Of a stretch of DNA of 64,000 nucleotides, positions 29,344 to 39,044 are shown piece by piece; within the stretch, counting starts at the first letter, position 1, and each line of letters begins with the position of its first letter. The position numbers and the translations under genes were made by a program. The stretch lies in the NCBI GenBank assembly GCA_902554765.1, contig CACDPY010000002.1, positions 62,001 through 126,000 of the forward strand, given 5' to 3'. A model generated the notes under the pieces. It saw nothing but the letters and a program-made list of their open reading frames with translations, searched no databases and had not been told where the DNA came from. The stretch is from an uncultured Pelagibacteraceae bacterium (GTDB lineage: Bacteria > Pseudomonadota > Alphaproteobacteria > Pelagibacterales > Pelagibacteraceae).

Positions 29344-29801
29344 TACTTATCTTTACTAAATGGTAGCCATTTTTCAAATACTGATTTTGATGGACCATCA
29401 TAAGGTATTGAATATGAACTTGGATTGGGACTTGTTAAAACCTCAATTCCTTTTGAGAATACAAAAATAAAAACAATAACGAATACTATAACCATTATTT
29501 TAAATGGATCGAAATTTTTAGTCTTGAACACATTAGCTGACTGTTCTTCTGCTTTGTGAAAGTGTTTGAAAGTCATATAAACAGCAAAAATTAATCCAAT
29601 GTGAGCAACGTAAAGCCCAGCCCAACCAAAAGCGAAAGTTGTGTAAGAAAAAACATATAAACTAAAAACAGTTGTCCATATAAAACTTAATACTAATAAG
29701 ATTTGTAATCTAACAGCTTTTGGCAGAGATCTAAGATCATTTTTGCTATCATCAAATAAAATATTTGCTGAGTCCTGCATCCATTTTTTTAAACTATTCA
29801 T
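29343..29801 (-). CDS. Hypothetical membrane protein
   Basis: 152 aa, about three TM segments; overlaps the start of the PsiE-like gene. Confidence 0.65.
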   Translation of the reverse strand: MNSLKKWMQDSANILFDDSKNDLRSLPKAVRLQILLVLSFIWTTVFSLYVFSYTTFAFGWAGLYVAHIGLIFAVYMTFKHFHKAEEQSANVFKTKNFDPFKIMVIVFVIVFIFVFSKGIEVLTSPNPSSYSIPYDGPSKSVFEKWLPFSKDK

Positions 29802-29861
29802 AACTTACTGGTATTCGTTATAATGATATATACAATTGACAAATTGTCCAGTTATGAAGCG

Positions 29862-31052
29862 CTAATTTCTTAACTTTTTTTTATGAAAATTTATAAATCT
29901 TTCAACATTTGATTTATTAAATGATTTATTTTCTTCAAAAGAAACCTTTTTCATAGAATAAGCTTTGCTATTTGTAATCCTTGATTCGATTGTAATGTTT
30001 CCTTTATAAAGTTTTAATTTAATAGTTCCATTAACCTTATTTTTTTTTAGATCTACAATCTTTTGTAATTTAAATCTTTCTTTTGAATACCAATAACCAT
30101 TGTAAATTAATTCAGCATATCTTGGCATTATGCTATCTTTTTTATGCATTGTTTCTTTATCCAATGTAATAGATTCAATTGCTCTATGAGCATGAATTAA
30201 TAAGGTTCCTCCTGGAGTTTCATAAACCCCTCTTGATTTTATTCCTAAGAATCTATTTTCAACAACATCAACTCTACCAATTCCATTTTTTCCAGCTAGT
30301 TGATTAAGTTTTTCAAGTAATTTTGCTGGAGTTAATTTTTTTCCATTAACTCCTATTGGATCTCCATTTCTAAATTTAATTGAAACAAATGTTGGTTTAT
30401 TTGGAGCTTTTTCTGGTGAAACAGTTCTTTGATAAAGAAATTCTGGTGCAGAATTTTTGGGATTTTCTAAAACTTTGCCTTCGGTTGAAGTGTGAAATAA
30501 ATTATCATCTATTGAAAAGGGTGGGGCACCTTTTTTATCTTTTGGAATAGAAATTTTATTTTTTTTTGCATAATTTATTAAGTCTGTTCTTGATTTTAAT
30601 TTCCATATTCTCCACGGTGCAATTATTTTTATTTTTGGACCAAAGTAATGATAGCCAAGTTCAAATCTAACTTGATCATTCCCCTTTCCAGTTGATCCAT
30701 GGGATACAGCGTATGCTTTGTATTTTTTTGCTACCCTTATTTGATCTTTTGCAATCAGTGGTCTCGCTATTGAAGTTCCTAACAAGTAAACACCTTCATA
30801 AATCGCATGACCTCTAAGCATTGGAAATACATAATCTTTTATAAATATATCCTTAAGATCTTTTATAATTATGCTCTTAACTCCTAATTTTTTAGCATTT
30901 AAAATAATTTTTTTTTTATCAATTTCTTGACCAATATCTGCAGTGTAACAAATTACTTCAGCATTATAATTTTCCTGAAGCCACTTAAGTATAACAGATG
31001 TGTCTAAGCCACCAGAATAAGCTAAGACAATTCTTTTTTTGGATTTCATCAA
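29862..31052 (-). CDS. argG: Argininosuccinate synthase
   Basis: KRIVLAYSGGLDTSVILKWLQENYNAEVICYTADIGQ; HGSTGKGNDQVRFELGY; DNLFHTSTEGKVLENP; ARYAELIYNGYWYSKER-like region. Confidence 0.98.
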   Translation of the reverse strand: MMKSKKRIVLAYSGGLDTSVILKWLQENYNAEVICYTADIGQEIDKKKIILNAKKLGVKSIIIKDLKDIFIKDYVFPMLRGHAIYEGVYLLGTSIARPLIAKDQIRVAKKYKAYAVSHGSTGKGNDQVRFELGYHYFGPKIKIIAPWRIWKLKSRTDLINYAKKNKISIPKDKKGAPPFSIDDNLFHTSTEGKVLENPKNSAPEFLYQRTVSPEKAPNKPTFVSIKFRNGDPIGVNGKKLTPAKLLEKLNQLAGKNGIGRVDVVENRFLGIKSRGVYETPGGTLLIHAHRAIESITLDKETMHKKDSIMPRYAELIYNGYWYSKERFKLQKIVDLKKNKVNGTIKLKLYKGNITIESRITNSKAYSMKKVSFEENKSFNKSNVERFINFHKKKLRN

Positions 31053-31565
31053 TTAACTGCAGGCTTTTTTGGCAGTATTATAAGCCTTCGTAAATCCTAA
31101 CAATGAGTAGTGGTCAATAGTTTGAGACCCCTTTTCATTATAGCCTGAAAGCATAATTCTTGATCCCTTTTTCATTACTTTAACCATTATTTTTTCTTTT
31201 TTATTACTAGTCATCCAAGCAAAGCCTTGCTCTTTGATATCAAATTTAAATTTGTTATTTCCAGAAGTTGCTAAAACAGTATTATTTTTATTGAACTCAT
31301 ATCCTGCAGTCGCACTTATTTCATTAGAAATTTTTTCACCAGGTCTAAAAGTTATAAATAATCTTGCGTCTCTCTTATTTTTTTTTGGTGCTTGTAAAAC
31401 AGGAACTGATTGAGCAAAACATACTTTGCCAGATTGCTCTGACATTACCATAACTTCCCAATCTTTAAACTTACCAACTTTTTTTAAATCATCTGCAAAA
31501 GCATTAGATATAAAAATAATTGAAATAAATACTGATAAAAATATAATTTTTTTAATTATGGACAT
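31053..31565 (-). CDS. Invasion-associated locus B (IalB)-like secreted protein
   Basis: Signal peptide; FKDWEVMVMSEQSGKVCFAQSVP...ARLFITFRPGEKISNEISATAGYEF...QGFAWMTSNKKEKIMVKVMKKGSRIMLSGYNEKGSQTIDHYSLLGFTKAY. Confidence 0.85.
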   Translation of the reverse strand: MSIIKKIIFLSVFISIIFISNAFADDLKKVGKFKDWEVMVMSEQSGKVCFAQSVPVLQAPKKNKRDARLFITFRPGEKISNEISATAGYEFNKNNTVLATSGNNKFKFDIKEQGFAWMTSNKKEKIMVKVMKKGSRIMLSGYNEKGSQTIDHYSLLGFTKAYNTAKKACS

Positions 31566-32593
31566 GGGTTTGGATAAATTTTTTGTACTTTATTAATTTC
31601 ATTTAAAATTTCTTCTGTTAAATTTATATTTACACTTTCTATATCAGTTTTCAACTGCTCCATAGTAGTTGCACCTATTATAACAGAAGTAACAAATGGT
31701 TGAATTTCCAAAAATTTTAAAGACATTTGTGCCAAATCTAACTTGTATTTTTTTGCCACTTTATAATAAGCTTCGATTGCCTCTTCTGCATTAGGCTTAT
31801 TATATCTAGTCCAAAAATCCTTATGTAGAGCTATTCTTGATTTTCTAGGCAGTTGATTATTTCTATATTTTCCTGAAAGGTATCCACAAGCAAGAGGAGA
31901 GTAGGCTAAAAGCCCTGATTTTTCTCGGACCGATATTTCAGCAAGACCTACTTCATAAGTCCTGTTGAGTAGATTGTATGGATTTTGTACTGAAAGCATT
32001 CTTGGAAGATTTTTGTTTTTTGATATTTCCAAAAATTTTGCTAAACCCCACGGAGTTTCGTTTGATAAACCAACGTACCTTATTTTGCCTTGATCTATAA
32101 ATTTTTTTAAACTTTCTAAAATATCTTCAAATTTAGTCCATTCACCATCTTCCTCATGTTCATAACCTAATTTTCCAAAAAAATTTGTATTTCTTTCTGG
32201 CCAGTGAAGTTGATATAAATCAATGTAATCTGTTTTAAGTCTTCTTAAACTTCCTTCTAATGCCTCAGTAATATTTTTTTTCCCAAACTGATTACCACCA
32301 CCTCTCACATATTCTCTCATAGGCCCGCAAACTTTTGTAGCAAGAATTACCTTGTTTCTTTTTTTAGTTTTTTCAAACCAATTTCCAATAATTTCTTCTG
32401 TACTCCCAAAAGTTTCTTCTCTTGGAGGAATAGAATAAATTTCTGCTGTATCCCAAAAATTTACACCTTGATCTAAAGCATAATCCATTTGCTCGAACCC
32501 TTCATCTTGGGTATTTTGCTCACCCCATGTCATTGTTCCGAGACAAATTGTACTCACATCAAGATCTGTATTTCCTAATTTTTTATAGTTCAT
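31556..32593 (-). CDS. Aldo/keto reductase (Tas-like)
   Basis: MNYKKLGNTDLDVSTICLGTMTWGEQNTQDEGFEQMDYALDQGVNFWDTAEIYSIPP; YIDLYQLHWPERNTNFFG. Confidence 0.95.
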   Translation of the reverse strand: MNYKKLGNTDLDVSTICLGTMTWGEQNTQDEGFEQMDYALDQGVNFWDTAEIYSIPPREETFGSTEEIIGNWFEKTKKRNKVILATKVCGPMREYVRGGGNQFGKKNITEALEGSLRRLKTDYIDLYQLHWPERNTNFFGKLGYEHEEDGEWTKFEDILESLKKFIDQGKIRYVGLSNETPWGLAKFLEISKNKNLPRMLSVQNPYNLLNRTYEVGLAEISVREKSGLLAYSPLACGYLSGKYRNNQLPRKSRIALHKDFWTRYNKPNAEEAIEAYYKVAKKYKLDLAQMSLKFLEIQPFVTSVIIGATTMEQLKTDIESVNINLTEEILNEINKVQKIYPNPCP

Positions 32594-32638
32594 TGAGGTT
32601 TTATAGTGTTAATTTTTTTATTAATCTTTTAAGGTATC

Positions 32639-32667
32639 TTGAATAATTAGTAAAAGAATATTATATA
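32639..32667 (+). promoter_or_regulatory. Putative sigma70-type promoter for the Bax inhibitor-1 family gene
   Basis: TTGAAT - 17 nt - TATATA, about 9 nt before the ATG; low specificity in AT-rich DNA. Confidence 0.35.
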
Positions 32668-32676
32668 TAGTTCATT

Positions 32677-33438
32677 ATGGAATTTGATAAAAAAGGAATT
32701 TTAGGAAGAGCTGCATCAGCAGCACAGTCAACAGTAGTAACAGATGAAGGCTTAAGAGCCTACATGCTTAAAGTTTACAATTATATGGCAACAGGGATAT
32801 TGTTAACTGGTATAGTTGCTCTTTTAACATTTAAAATGTCAGTTATTACAAACGATGCGGGATCAATTGTTGGTTTAACATCTATGGGAAATGCCATTTA
32901 TATGTCAGGACTTAAGTGGATTGTTATGTTGGCGCCTTTGGGAGTAGTTTTTTATATGAGTTTTGGAATTAATAAAATGAGCGCATCTAAAGCTCAGACG
33001 ACTTTTTGGGTTTTTGCAGCATTGATGGGATTATCTTTATCTTCAATTTTATTAGTTTACACTGGAATGAGTGTAACTAGAGTTTTCTTTATCTGTTCAG
33101 CTACCTTCGGAGCTATGAGCATTTATGGTTACACAACTAAAAGAGATCTAACTAAGTTAGGATCTTTTTTAATGATGGGACTTATAGGAATTATTATTGC
33201 TTCATTAGTTAATATTTTTTTGAAATCTTCTATGATGTATTTTGTGATATCAATTTTAGGAGTTTTAATCTTTGTAGGCTTGACAGCATATGATACTCAA
33301 AAAATCAAAAATATGTACGCAGCAAGTGATACAGGTGAACTTATGGGTAAAAAAGCTGTGATGGGAGCATTAACTCTTTACTTAGATTTCATTAATTTAT
33401 TTATTATGCTTCTAAGGCTTTTTGGTCAAAGACGATAA
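32677..33438 (+). CDS. Bax inhibitor-1/YccA family protein
   Basis: Seven hydrophobic segments; GLTAYDTQKIKNMYAASDTGELMGKKAVMGALTLYLDFINLFIMLLRLFGQRR. Confidence 0.95.
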   Translation: MEFDKKGILGRAASAAQSTVVTDEGLRAYMLKVYNYMATGILLTGIVALLTFKMSVITNDAGSIVGLTSMGNAIYMSGLKWIVMLAPLGVVFYMSFGINKMSASKAQTTFWVFAALMGLSLSSILLVYTGMSVTRVFFICSATFGAMSIYGYTTKRDLTKLGSFLMMGLIGIIIASLVNIFLKSSMMYFVISILGVLIFVGLTAYDTQKIKNMYAASDTGELMGKKAVMGALTLYLDFINLFIMLLRLFGQRR

Positions 33439-33444
33439 AATTTT

Positions 33445-33786
33445 TTAAAGTTTTTTCCAGTTCGTATTTTTTAAAAGTGTTTTTAATTCAAAAGAATTCT
33501 TTAGTATTTTTCCGTTAGTATCTGTAATTAAATATTTTAGATTCTTATTTTTTGGTTTAAAGTTTTTACAAATTTTATAAAGCGCATTTTCAGTAGCATT
33601 TTTAAAAACACTAAAACCTACTTGTTTACTAGATATGCTGAGACCATAATCTTTCCAAGAACCTTCAGATACCATTTTGGCATATAAATCTAAAATAATT
33701 TTTAATTCATCTTTTTCAAAAAAATGTTTATCTTCTAACTTTTTTTCGTTTACGTTATTAACTATTAACCTTAAATTATTATTCAT
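33445..33786 (-). CDS. DUF2794-like protein
   Basis: FEKDELKIILDLYAKMVSEGSWKDYGLSISSKQVGFSVFKNATENALYKICK; resembles the alphaproteobacterial DUF2794 family. Confidence 0.75.
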   Translation of the reverse strand: MNNNLRLIVNNVNEKKLEDKHFFEKDELKIILDLYAKMVSEGSWKDYGLSISSKQVGFSVFKNATENALYKICKNFKPKNKNLKYLITDTNGKILKNSFELKTLLKNTNWKKL

Positions 33787-34330
33787 TAGATTTATATTTA
33801 TTGATTAATCCTATTTGAAAACCCGTAAAAATAAAAGTAATAGGCAATAAGCCCCATACTTTAAAATTTACCCAAAATTCTTCTGATTGTGTTCTCCAAA
33901 CTAATTCATTTAGCATTGCAAGACCGAAAAAAAAATATACCCATCTTTTATTTAGTAAGTCCCAACCTTCATTAGTTAATGAAACAGATTTTCCCATTAA
34001 TTTTTTGAGTATTGGTTCATCAGTAAAATATTTACCAAATATTAGAGCTAGACCAAATAAAATATTTATAATTGTAGGCTTTATGAAAATAAAAACTGGA
34101 TTGTCAAAATAAATTGTTAATCCTCCAAAAAAAGTAATTAAAATACCACTCAATAAAGGAACTTTTGGTATTTTTTTTTCTAAAAACCACATAACAGCCA
34201 AAGCTATTATTGTCGCAACAATAAATGGTGGTATCGCAATTTTTAAATCTTTTCCACTATCGTAGTAGTAGTAAAAAAAAATTACTAATGGCCCAAAATC
34301 AGTAAGAAACTTTAAAAAAGATTTGTTCAC
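33779..34330 (-). CDS. YciB/IspZ-family inner-membrane septation protein
   Basis: LKFLTDFGPLVIFFYYYY...KPTIINILFGLALIFGKYFTDEPILKKLMGKSVSLTNEGWDLLNKRWVYFFFGLAMLNELVWR. Confidence 0.93.
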   Translation of the reverse strand: MNKSFLKFLTDFGPLVIFFYYYYDSGKDLKIAIPPFIVATIIALAVMWFLEKKIPKVPLLSGILITFFGGLTIYFDNPVFIFIKPTIINILFGLALIFGKYFTDEPILKKLMGKSVSLTNEGWDLLNKRWVYFFFGLAMLNELVWRTQSEEFWVNFKVWGLLPITFIFTGFQIGLINKYKSNE

Positions 34331-34418
34331 TTTAAAGATATTAACATAAATAATATTTATACAAAAATTATAAATTTTTCTTATTGATTTTTATTTATAA
34401 ATACCCATACTAAACATA

Positions 34419-34739
34419 ATGCCAATTCAAAAAGCTAAATTCTCAATAGGCGATATTGTAAAACATAAACACTTTGAATTCAGAGGTGTTATCTATGATG
34501 TTGATTTTGAATTTAATAATTCTGAGGAGTGGTATCAATCTATACCAAAAAATGTAAGGCCTAAAAAAGATCAACCATTTTACCATCTTTTAGCAGAAAA
34601 TGATGAAATTACATATGAGGCATACGTTTCTGAACAAAATTTGTTGATGGATGACTCGGATGAGCCCATAAAACATCCTTTAATTGAGGAAATTTTTTCA
34701 GGAAAAAAAGGGTCTAGTTATTTTAAGCTTTCAAACTAA
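34419..34739 (+). CDS. hspQ: Heat shock protein HspQ (YccV-like hemimethylated DNA-binding)
   Basis: AKFSIGDIVKHKHFEFRGVIYDVDFEFNNSEEWYQSIPKNVRPKKDQPFYHLLAENDEITYEAYVSEQNL. Confidence 0.93.
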   Translation: MPIQKAKFSIGDIVKHKHFEFRGVIYDVDFEFNNSEEWYQSIPKNVRPKKDQPFYHLLAENDEITYEAYVSEQNLLMDDSDEPIKHPLIEEIFSGKKGSSYFKLSN

Positions 34740-34774
34740 ATAAATCACTTTTTAAACACATTTAGTTCAAATCT

Positions 34775-34802
34775 TTGACACAGCAATTTACTAAATTATG
34801 AA
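34775..34802 (+). promoter_or_regulatory. Putative sigma70-type promoter upstream of the ccm operon
   Basis: TTGACA - 16 nt - TATGAA; predicted start about 34808, at the base of the hairpin below. Confidence 0.5.
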
Positions 34803-34806
34803 TAAT

Positions 34807-34868
34807 TCTGATCAAGAGTGTTATTTATTGACCCTTCGTTATTATCTCCCTCTACATTCTTGATCAGA
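34807..34868 (+). ncRNA. Candidate structured 5' leader (long-stem hairpin) of the ccm operon
   Basis: TCTGATCAAGA (34807-34817) and TCTTGATCAGA (34858-34868) are perfect inverted repeats; extends to a 14-bp stem with one G-U, loop about 34 nt. Confidence 0.5.
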
Positions 34869-34919
34869 TGTTGATTTCATAATAAAAATTCATAAATAAA
34901 TCTCAAATATTAATTAGAA

Positions 34920-35627
34920 ATGTTTAAACATCTTAAACCCAATAAAATTTTTTTGCTGACGTCCAAGGCACCAAAATATGTCTTATTGGCATTTATTATC
35001 ATTCTCTCAATTGGATTAACAGAGGCATTAATATTATCTCCGGAAGATTATAAACAAAGTCACTCTGTAAGAATTATGTATGTACATGTTCCAGCAGCGT
35101 GGATTTCGCTTGGAACTTTTTCCGCAATCACATTGTTATCTTTAGTAGGATATATTTTTAAGATAAGAAATTTTTTTTTAATATCAAAAAGTTTGGCACC
35201 TTCTGGATTATTATTTAATATTATAGCTCTGGTTACAGGATCTATTTGGGGTAAACCAACATGGGGCACATGGTGGGCCTGGGATGCAAGGATTACTTCA
35301 ATGTTAATTTTAGCCATGTTTTACCTCATGTATTTAGTTGCTTGGAGAATTTATAAAGATGACGATAAGACATTTAAAATTACCTCAATTATTACACTTT
35401 TGGGAATAATAAATGTTCCCATTATCAAATATTCTGTTGATTGGTGGAATACTTTACATCAACCAGCTTCAATTAATATTTTATCAAAATCTTCGATACA
35501 TATTTCAATGTTATATCCTTTAATTATTATGACTGCGGCATTTGCTCTATTTTCTCTACTAATTTTTTTAATGAAATATAATACAGAACTGATAAAGATT
35601 AAGAATAAAGGTTTAGATAGACTATGA
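34920..35627 (+). CDS. ccmC: Heme ABC exporter permease CcmC
   Basis: VRIMYVHVPAAWISLGTF; WGKPTWGTWWAWDARITSMLILAMFYLMY; VDWWNTLHQPASI. Confidence 0.97.
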   Translation: MFKHLKPNKIFLLTSKAPKYVLLAFIIILSIGLTEALILSPEDYKQSHSVRIMYVHVPAAWISLGTFSAITLLSLVGYIFKIRNFFLISKSLAPSGLLFNIIALVTGSIWGKPTWGTWWAWDARITSMLILAMFYLMYLVAWRIYKDDDKTFKITSIITLLGIINVPIIKYSVDWWNTLHQPASINILSKSSIHISMLYPLIIMTAAFALFSLLIFLMKYNTELIKIKNKGLDRL

Positions 35628-35851
35628 TTAAAGAAATTCTTTTTATGAACGGTTACGGGCTTTATGTTTGGTCAGCTTTTGTGTTCACGTTATTAAGTTT
35701 GGTATCAGTTTATATTGTTATACTGACACAATACATAAGAGAAAAAAATAAATTTATTGCTAAATTTGGAACTTTAAACTCTGAAAGAGCAGCTTTTGCA
35801 AAATCTCAAAGTATTAATAAAGAAATCTTATCTAATACTTCAAGCATTTAA
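35624..35851 (+). CDS. ccmD: Heme exporter protein CcmD
   Basis: NGYGLYVWSAFVFTLLSLVSVYIVI; position between ccmC and ccmE. Confidence 0.85.
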   Translation: MIKEILFMNGYGLYVWSAFVFTLLSLVSVYIVILTQYIREKNKFIAKFGTLNSERAAFAKSQSINKEILSNTSSI

Positions 35852-35861
35852 CTTTTAAACC

Positions 35862-36281
35862 ATGTATGGTCGAAAAGTTAAATTAAGATTTTTTTTTATT
35901 TTATTAATTTTACTAACATTAATTTTATCAGCTTTTCTCATTTTGAAATCTCTTGAAGAAAATGTAGTTTATTTTCAATCTCCAACTGAAATTCAGTCTC
36001 TTTCCGAGGTAGATAAAAAAAAGATTAGAGTTGGAGGAATGGTAAAAGTTGGTTCAATTTCTATGGAAGTGAAAGAAGTAAAATTCGTTATTACTGATTT
36101 TAAAAATGATATAAATGTAATTTATTCAGGTGTCGTTCCTAATCTTTTTACAGAGGGAAAAGGAGTTGTTGCAGAAGGATATCTTAAAGATAAAAACTTT
36201 TTTTTGGCTACAAAAATTTTAGCAAAACACGATGAAAATTATATGCCGCCTGAAGTAAAAGCAGCATTAGAGGAGAAATAA
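35862..36281 (+). CDS. ccmE: Cytochrome c maturation heme chaperone CcmE
   Basis: [59 protein letters not shown] (heme-binding HxxxY). Confidence 0.97.
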   Translation: MYGRKVKLRFFFILLILLTLILSAFLILKSLEENVVYFQSPTEIQSLSEVDKKKIRVGGMVKVGSISMEVKEVKFVITDFKNDINVIYSGVVPNLFTEGKGVVAEGYLKDKNFFLATKILAKHDENYMPPEVKAALEEK

Positions 36282-36284
36282 ATT

Positions 36285-38162
36285 TTGGCAAGTTTAATTG
36301 GATATTACTCTTTAATTTTTGGATTTTGTTTTTCATTATTGATTGTTTTATTTTCTATCAAAAATTTTAGAAATACTAACATTTTTGATAATAAAATAAT
36401 CTTTTTAACTTTTATGCAATTTTCCTTTGTAGTATTAAGTTTTTTAGGTTTGATTTTGTCATTTGTTTATTCAGATTTCAGCAATCAAACTGTCTTTAAT
36501 CATTCGCATACAACTAAGCCCCTTTTTTATAAAATATCTGGTACCTGGGGCAATCATGAGGGAAGTTTATTACTTTGGTTGTTGGTTTTAACATTATTCA
36601 TATTTATTTTTTTATTGAGATCTAAAGAACAAACTAAACAATATAGAATTTTAACTTTATTGTTTCAGCAAATTATAATTATTGGTTTTTACATATTTGT
36701 AATCAAAACTTCTAACCCGTTTAATTATATATTTCCAATACCGAGTGAAGGATTAGGACTTAACCCTATCTTACAAGATCCAGCGTTAGCTATTCATCCA
36801 CCAATTTTATATTTGGGATACGTTGGATCATCAATAATTTTTTCATCCACTCTGGCTGCAACCACACTTAATTATATTTCAAAAGAATGGGCAAAACATA
36901 TAAAAAATTGGATATTAGTATCCTGGATTTTTTTAACACTTGGAATATTAATAGGTTCTGTTTGGGCATACTATGAATTAGGTTGGGGTGGATTTTGGTT
37001 TTGGGATCCAGTTGAAAATGTATCTTTAATGCCTTGGTTAGCTCTTACTACTCTTCTGCACTGTATTTTAGTTTTAGAAAAGAGATTAGCCCTAACTTCC
37101 TGGGTGGTTATTTTATCAATTTCAACCTTTACATTAAGCATGTGTGGAACTTTTTTAGTGAGATCAGGTATTTTAAATTCTGTGCATACATTTACTAATG
37201 ATCCAGATAGAGGATTATTTATTTTAATTTTTTTATTTTGCTTAATTTTTTTATCATTATTTATTTTCTTTTTTTTTCACAAAGATAAAACTCAACTTTC
37301 AAATAATTTCTTTTGGCTTAGTAAAGAAACATCAATTTTAATAAATAATTGGTTTATGATGTATTTTCTTGCTGTTGTTTTTATCGGCACAGTGTACCCA
37401 ATATTTTTAGAAGTAATAACGTCTGAAAAAATTTCAGTCGGTCCCCCCTTTTATAATAAATTGATAATCCCATTTCTTGTTCCATTTTTATTTGCAATGA
37501 CTATTGGGCCAAAATTAAAATGGATTAAATCAGAATTACGAAATAAATTTAATTTGATTACATTTTTGATTATTTCACTTTTATTGTCTGTGCTTATAAT
37601 TAAAAGTTTAAATATTAGCTTTCTTTTAAATTCATTATTGATTACTGCAGCATTCTATTTATTTTTTATTACGTTAAGAGATTTTTTTACTCGAAAATTT
37701 GAAAATTTATCACAAAGTATTTCTCATTTTGGTTTTAGTTTATTAATTTTAAGTATTTTGTTTAACAATATTCTTTCAACAGAAATAATTACAAACTTAA
37801 AAATTGGTGAAACCTTTGTAACTAAAAAATTTAAGATTAATTTTGAAAAGATTGAGCAAAAAGAGGAACAAAATTTTAAAGCTATTATAGGTAAATTTAG
37901 TGTAGAAAATTCAAAAGGTAATATTGAAATTTTAAACCCAGAGTTAAGAATATATAATCAGCCCAATATTGTTACTAGTGAGGCAGATATTAAAACAAAT
38001 TTTCTTACAGATAAATTTATGACGATGAATTTAGTTCAAAATCAAGATTATTTTAACATTAGATATCAAACAAAACCCCTTATGATTTGGATTTGGATTT
38101 CTGTGTTAATGATAAGTTTGGGAGGATTAAAAAGTTTAATAAAAAAAAAATATGAAAATTAA
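36285..38162 (+). CDS. ccmF: Heme lyase CcmF (TTG start)
   Basis: GTWGNHEGSLLLWLLVLTLF; LQDPALAIHPPILYLGYVG; WAYYELGWGGFWFWDPVENVSLMPWL. Confidence 0.97.
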   Translation: MASLIGYYSLIFGFCFSLLIVLFSIKNFRNTNIFDNKIIFLTFMQFSFVVLSFLGLILSFVYSDFSNQTVFNHSHTTKPLFYKISGTWGNHEGSLLLWLLVLTLFIFIFLLRSKEQTKQYRILTLLFQQIIIIGFYIFVIKTSNPFNYIFPIPSEGLGLNPILQDPALAIHPPILYLGYVGSSIIFSSTLAATTLNYISKEWAKHIKNWILVSWIFLTLGILIGSVWAYYELGWGGFWFWDPVENVSLMPWLALTTLLHCILVLEKRLALTSWVVILSISTFTLSMCGTFLVRSGILNSVHTFTNDPDRGLFILIFLFCLIFLSLFIFFFFHKDKTQLSNNFFWLSKETSILINNWFMMYFLAVVFIGTVYPIFLEVITSEKISVGPPFYNKLIIPFLVPFLFAMTIGPKLKWIKSELRNKFNLITFLIISLLLSVLIIKSLNISFLLNSLLITAAFYLFFITLRDFFTRKFENLSQSISHFGFSLLILSILFNNILSTEIITNLKIGETFVTKKFKINFEKIEQKEEQNFKAIIGKFSVENSKGNIEILNPELRIYNQPNIVTSEADIKTNFLTDKFMTMNLVQNQDYFNIRYQTKPLMIWIWISVLMISLGGLKSLIKKKYEN

Positions 38163-38670
38163 AACTCTACCTGTTTTCATAACAATTGTTTTTTTTATTA
38201 TATTCTTTATTTTTTTTAAAGGTTTACAAAATTCAAATATTTATGTCCCAAAATCAGAATTTGAAAATGACATCCCATCTTTTAAAGCTCAAATATTTGA
38301 TAGTGAAAAAAAAATTAATTCCACAGATATCTTTGATGATGGTAAATTTTATTTAGTAAATATTTGGGCTTCATGGTGTGCACCGTGTAGAATTGAACAT
38401 CCTTTTCTGATGAATTTAAGTAATCAAAAAAATTTGGAAATTATTGGACTTAATTATAAAGATAAAAAAGAAAATGCAAAAAAATTTTTGAAAGAGTTAA
38501 ATAATCCATATGAAATTATTATTCAAGATAAAGATGGGACAATTGCAATTGAATGGGGAGCTTATGGTGTACCCGAATCTTTTTTAATTTATAATAATAA
38601 AATAGTAAAAAAAATTATTGGCCCAATCAATAAAGATTCATTTTTAAAAATTCAAGAGAGAATAAAATGA
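38152..38670 (+). CDS. ccmG: Thiol:disulfide interchange protein CcmG/DsbE
   Basis: YLVNIWASWCAPCRIEHPFLMNL (CxxC thioredoxin motif); EWGAYGVPESFLI. Confidence 0.95.
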   Translation: MKIKTLPVFITIVFFIIFFIFFKGLQNSNIYVPKSEFENDIPSFKAQIFDSEKKINSTDIFDDGKFYLVNIWASWCAPCRIEHPFLMNLSNQKNLEIIGLNYKDKKENAKKFLKELNNPYEIIIQDKDGTIAIEWGAYGVPESFLIYNNKIVKKIIGPINKDSFLKIQERIK

Positions 38671-39035
38671 AATTAATTAGATATTTAATAATAATTTTTT
38701 TAGTAACTCATTTTAATATACTAAATGCCCAAGATATAAATATGCAAAACAAAATTACAAAAAATTTACGTTGTCTAGTTTGTCAAGGCCAATCAGTTTA
38801 TGATTCTGATTCTGAATTCGCAAATAGTTTAAAAATAGTTGTTAAACAAAAACTATATGAGGGAAAAAATGAAAAAGAAATATATGATTATATGAAAAAG
38901 AAATATGGCGAGTGGATATTGTATGATACAGAATTTAACAAAAATACCTATTTTCTTTGGTTATTACCTATATTGATGTTTTTAATAGGGGGTGCAATAA
39001 TACTTAAATTATTTATTATTAAAAAAAAAAATTGA
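38667..39035 (+). CDS. ccmH: Cytochrome c maturation protein CcmH/CcmL
   Basis: KITKNLRCLVCQGQSVYDSDSEFANSLKIVVKQKLYEGKNEKEIYDYMKKKYGEWILY. Confidence 0.95.
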   Translation: MKLIRYLIIIFLVTHFNILNAQDINMQNKITKNLRCLVCQGQSVYDSDSEFANSLKIVVKQKLYEGKNEKEIYDYMKKKYGEWILYDTEFNKNTYFLWLLPILMFLIGGAIILKLFIIKKKN

Positions 39036-39044
39036 GTATATTTT

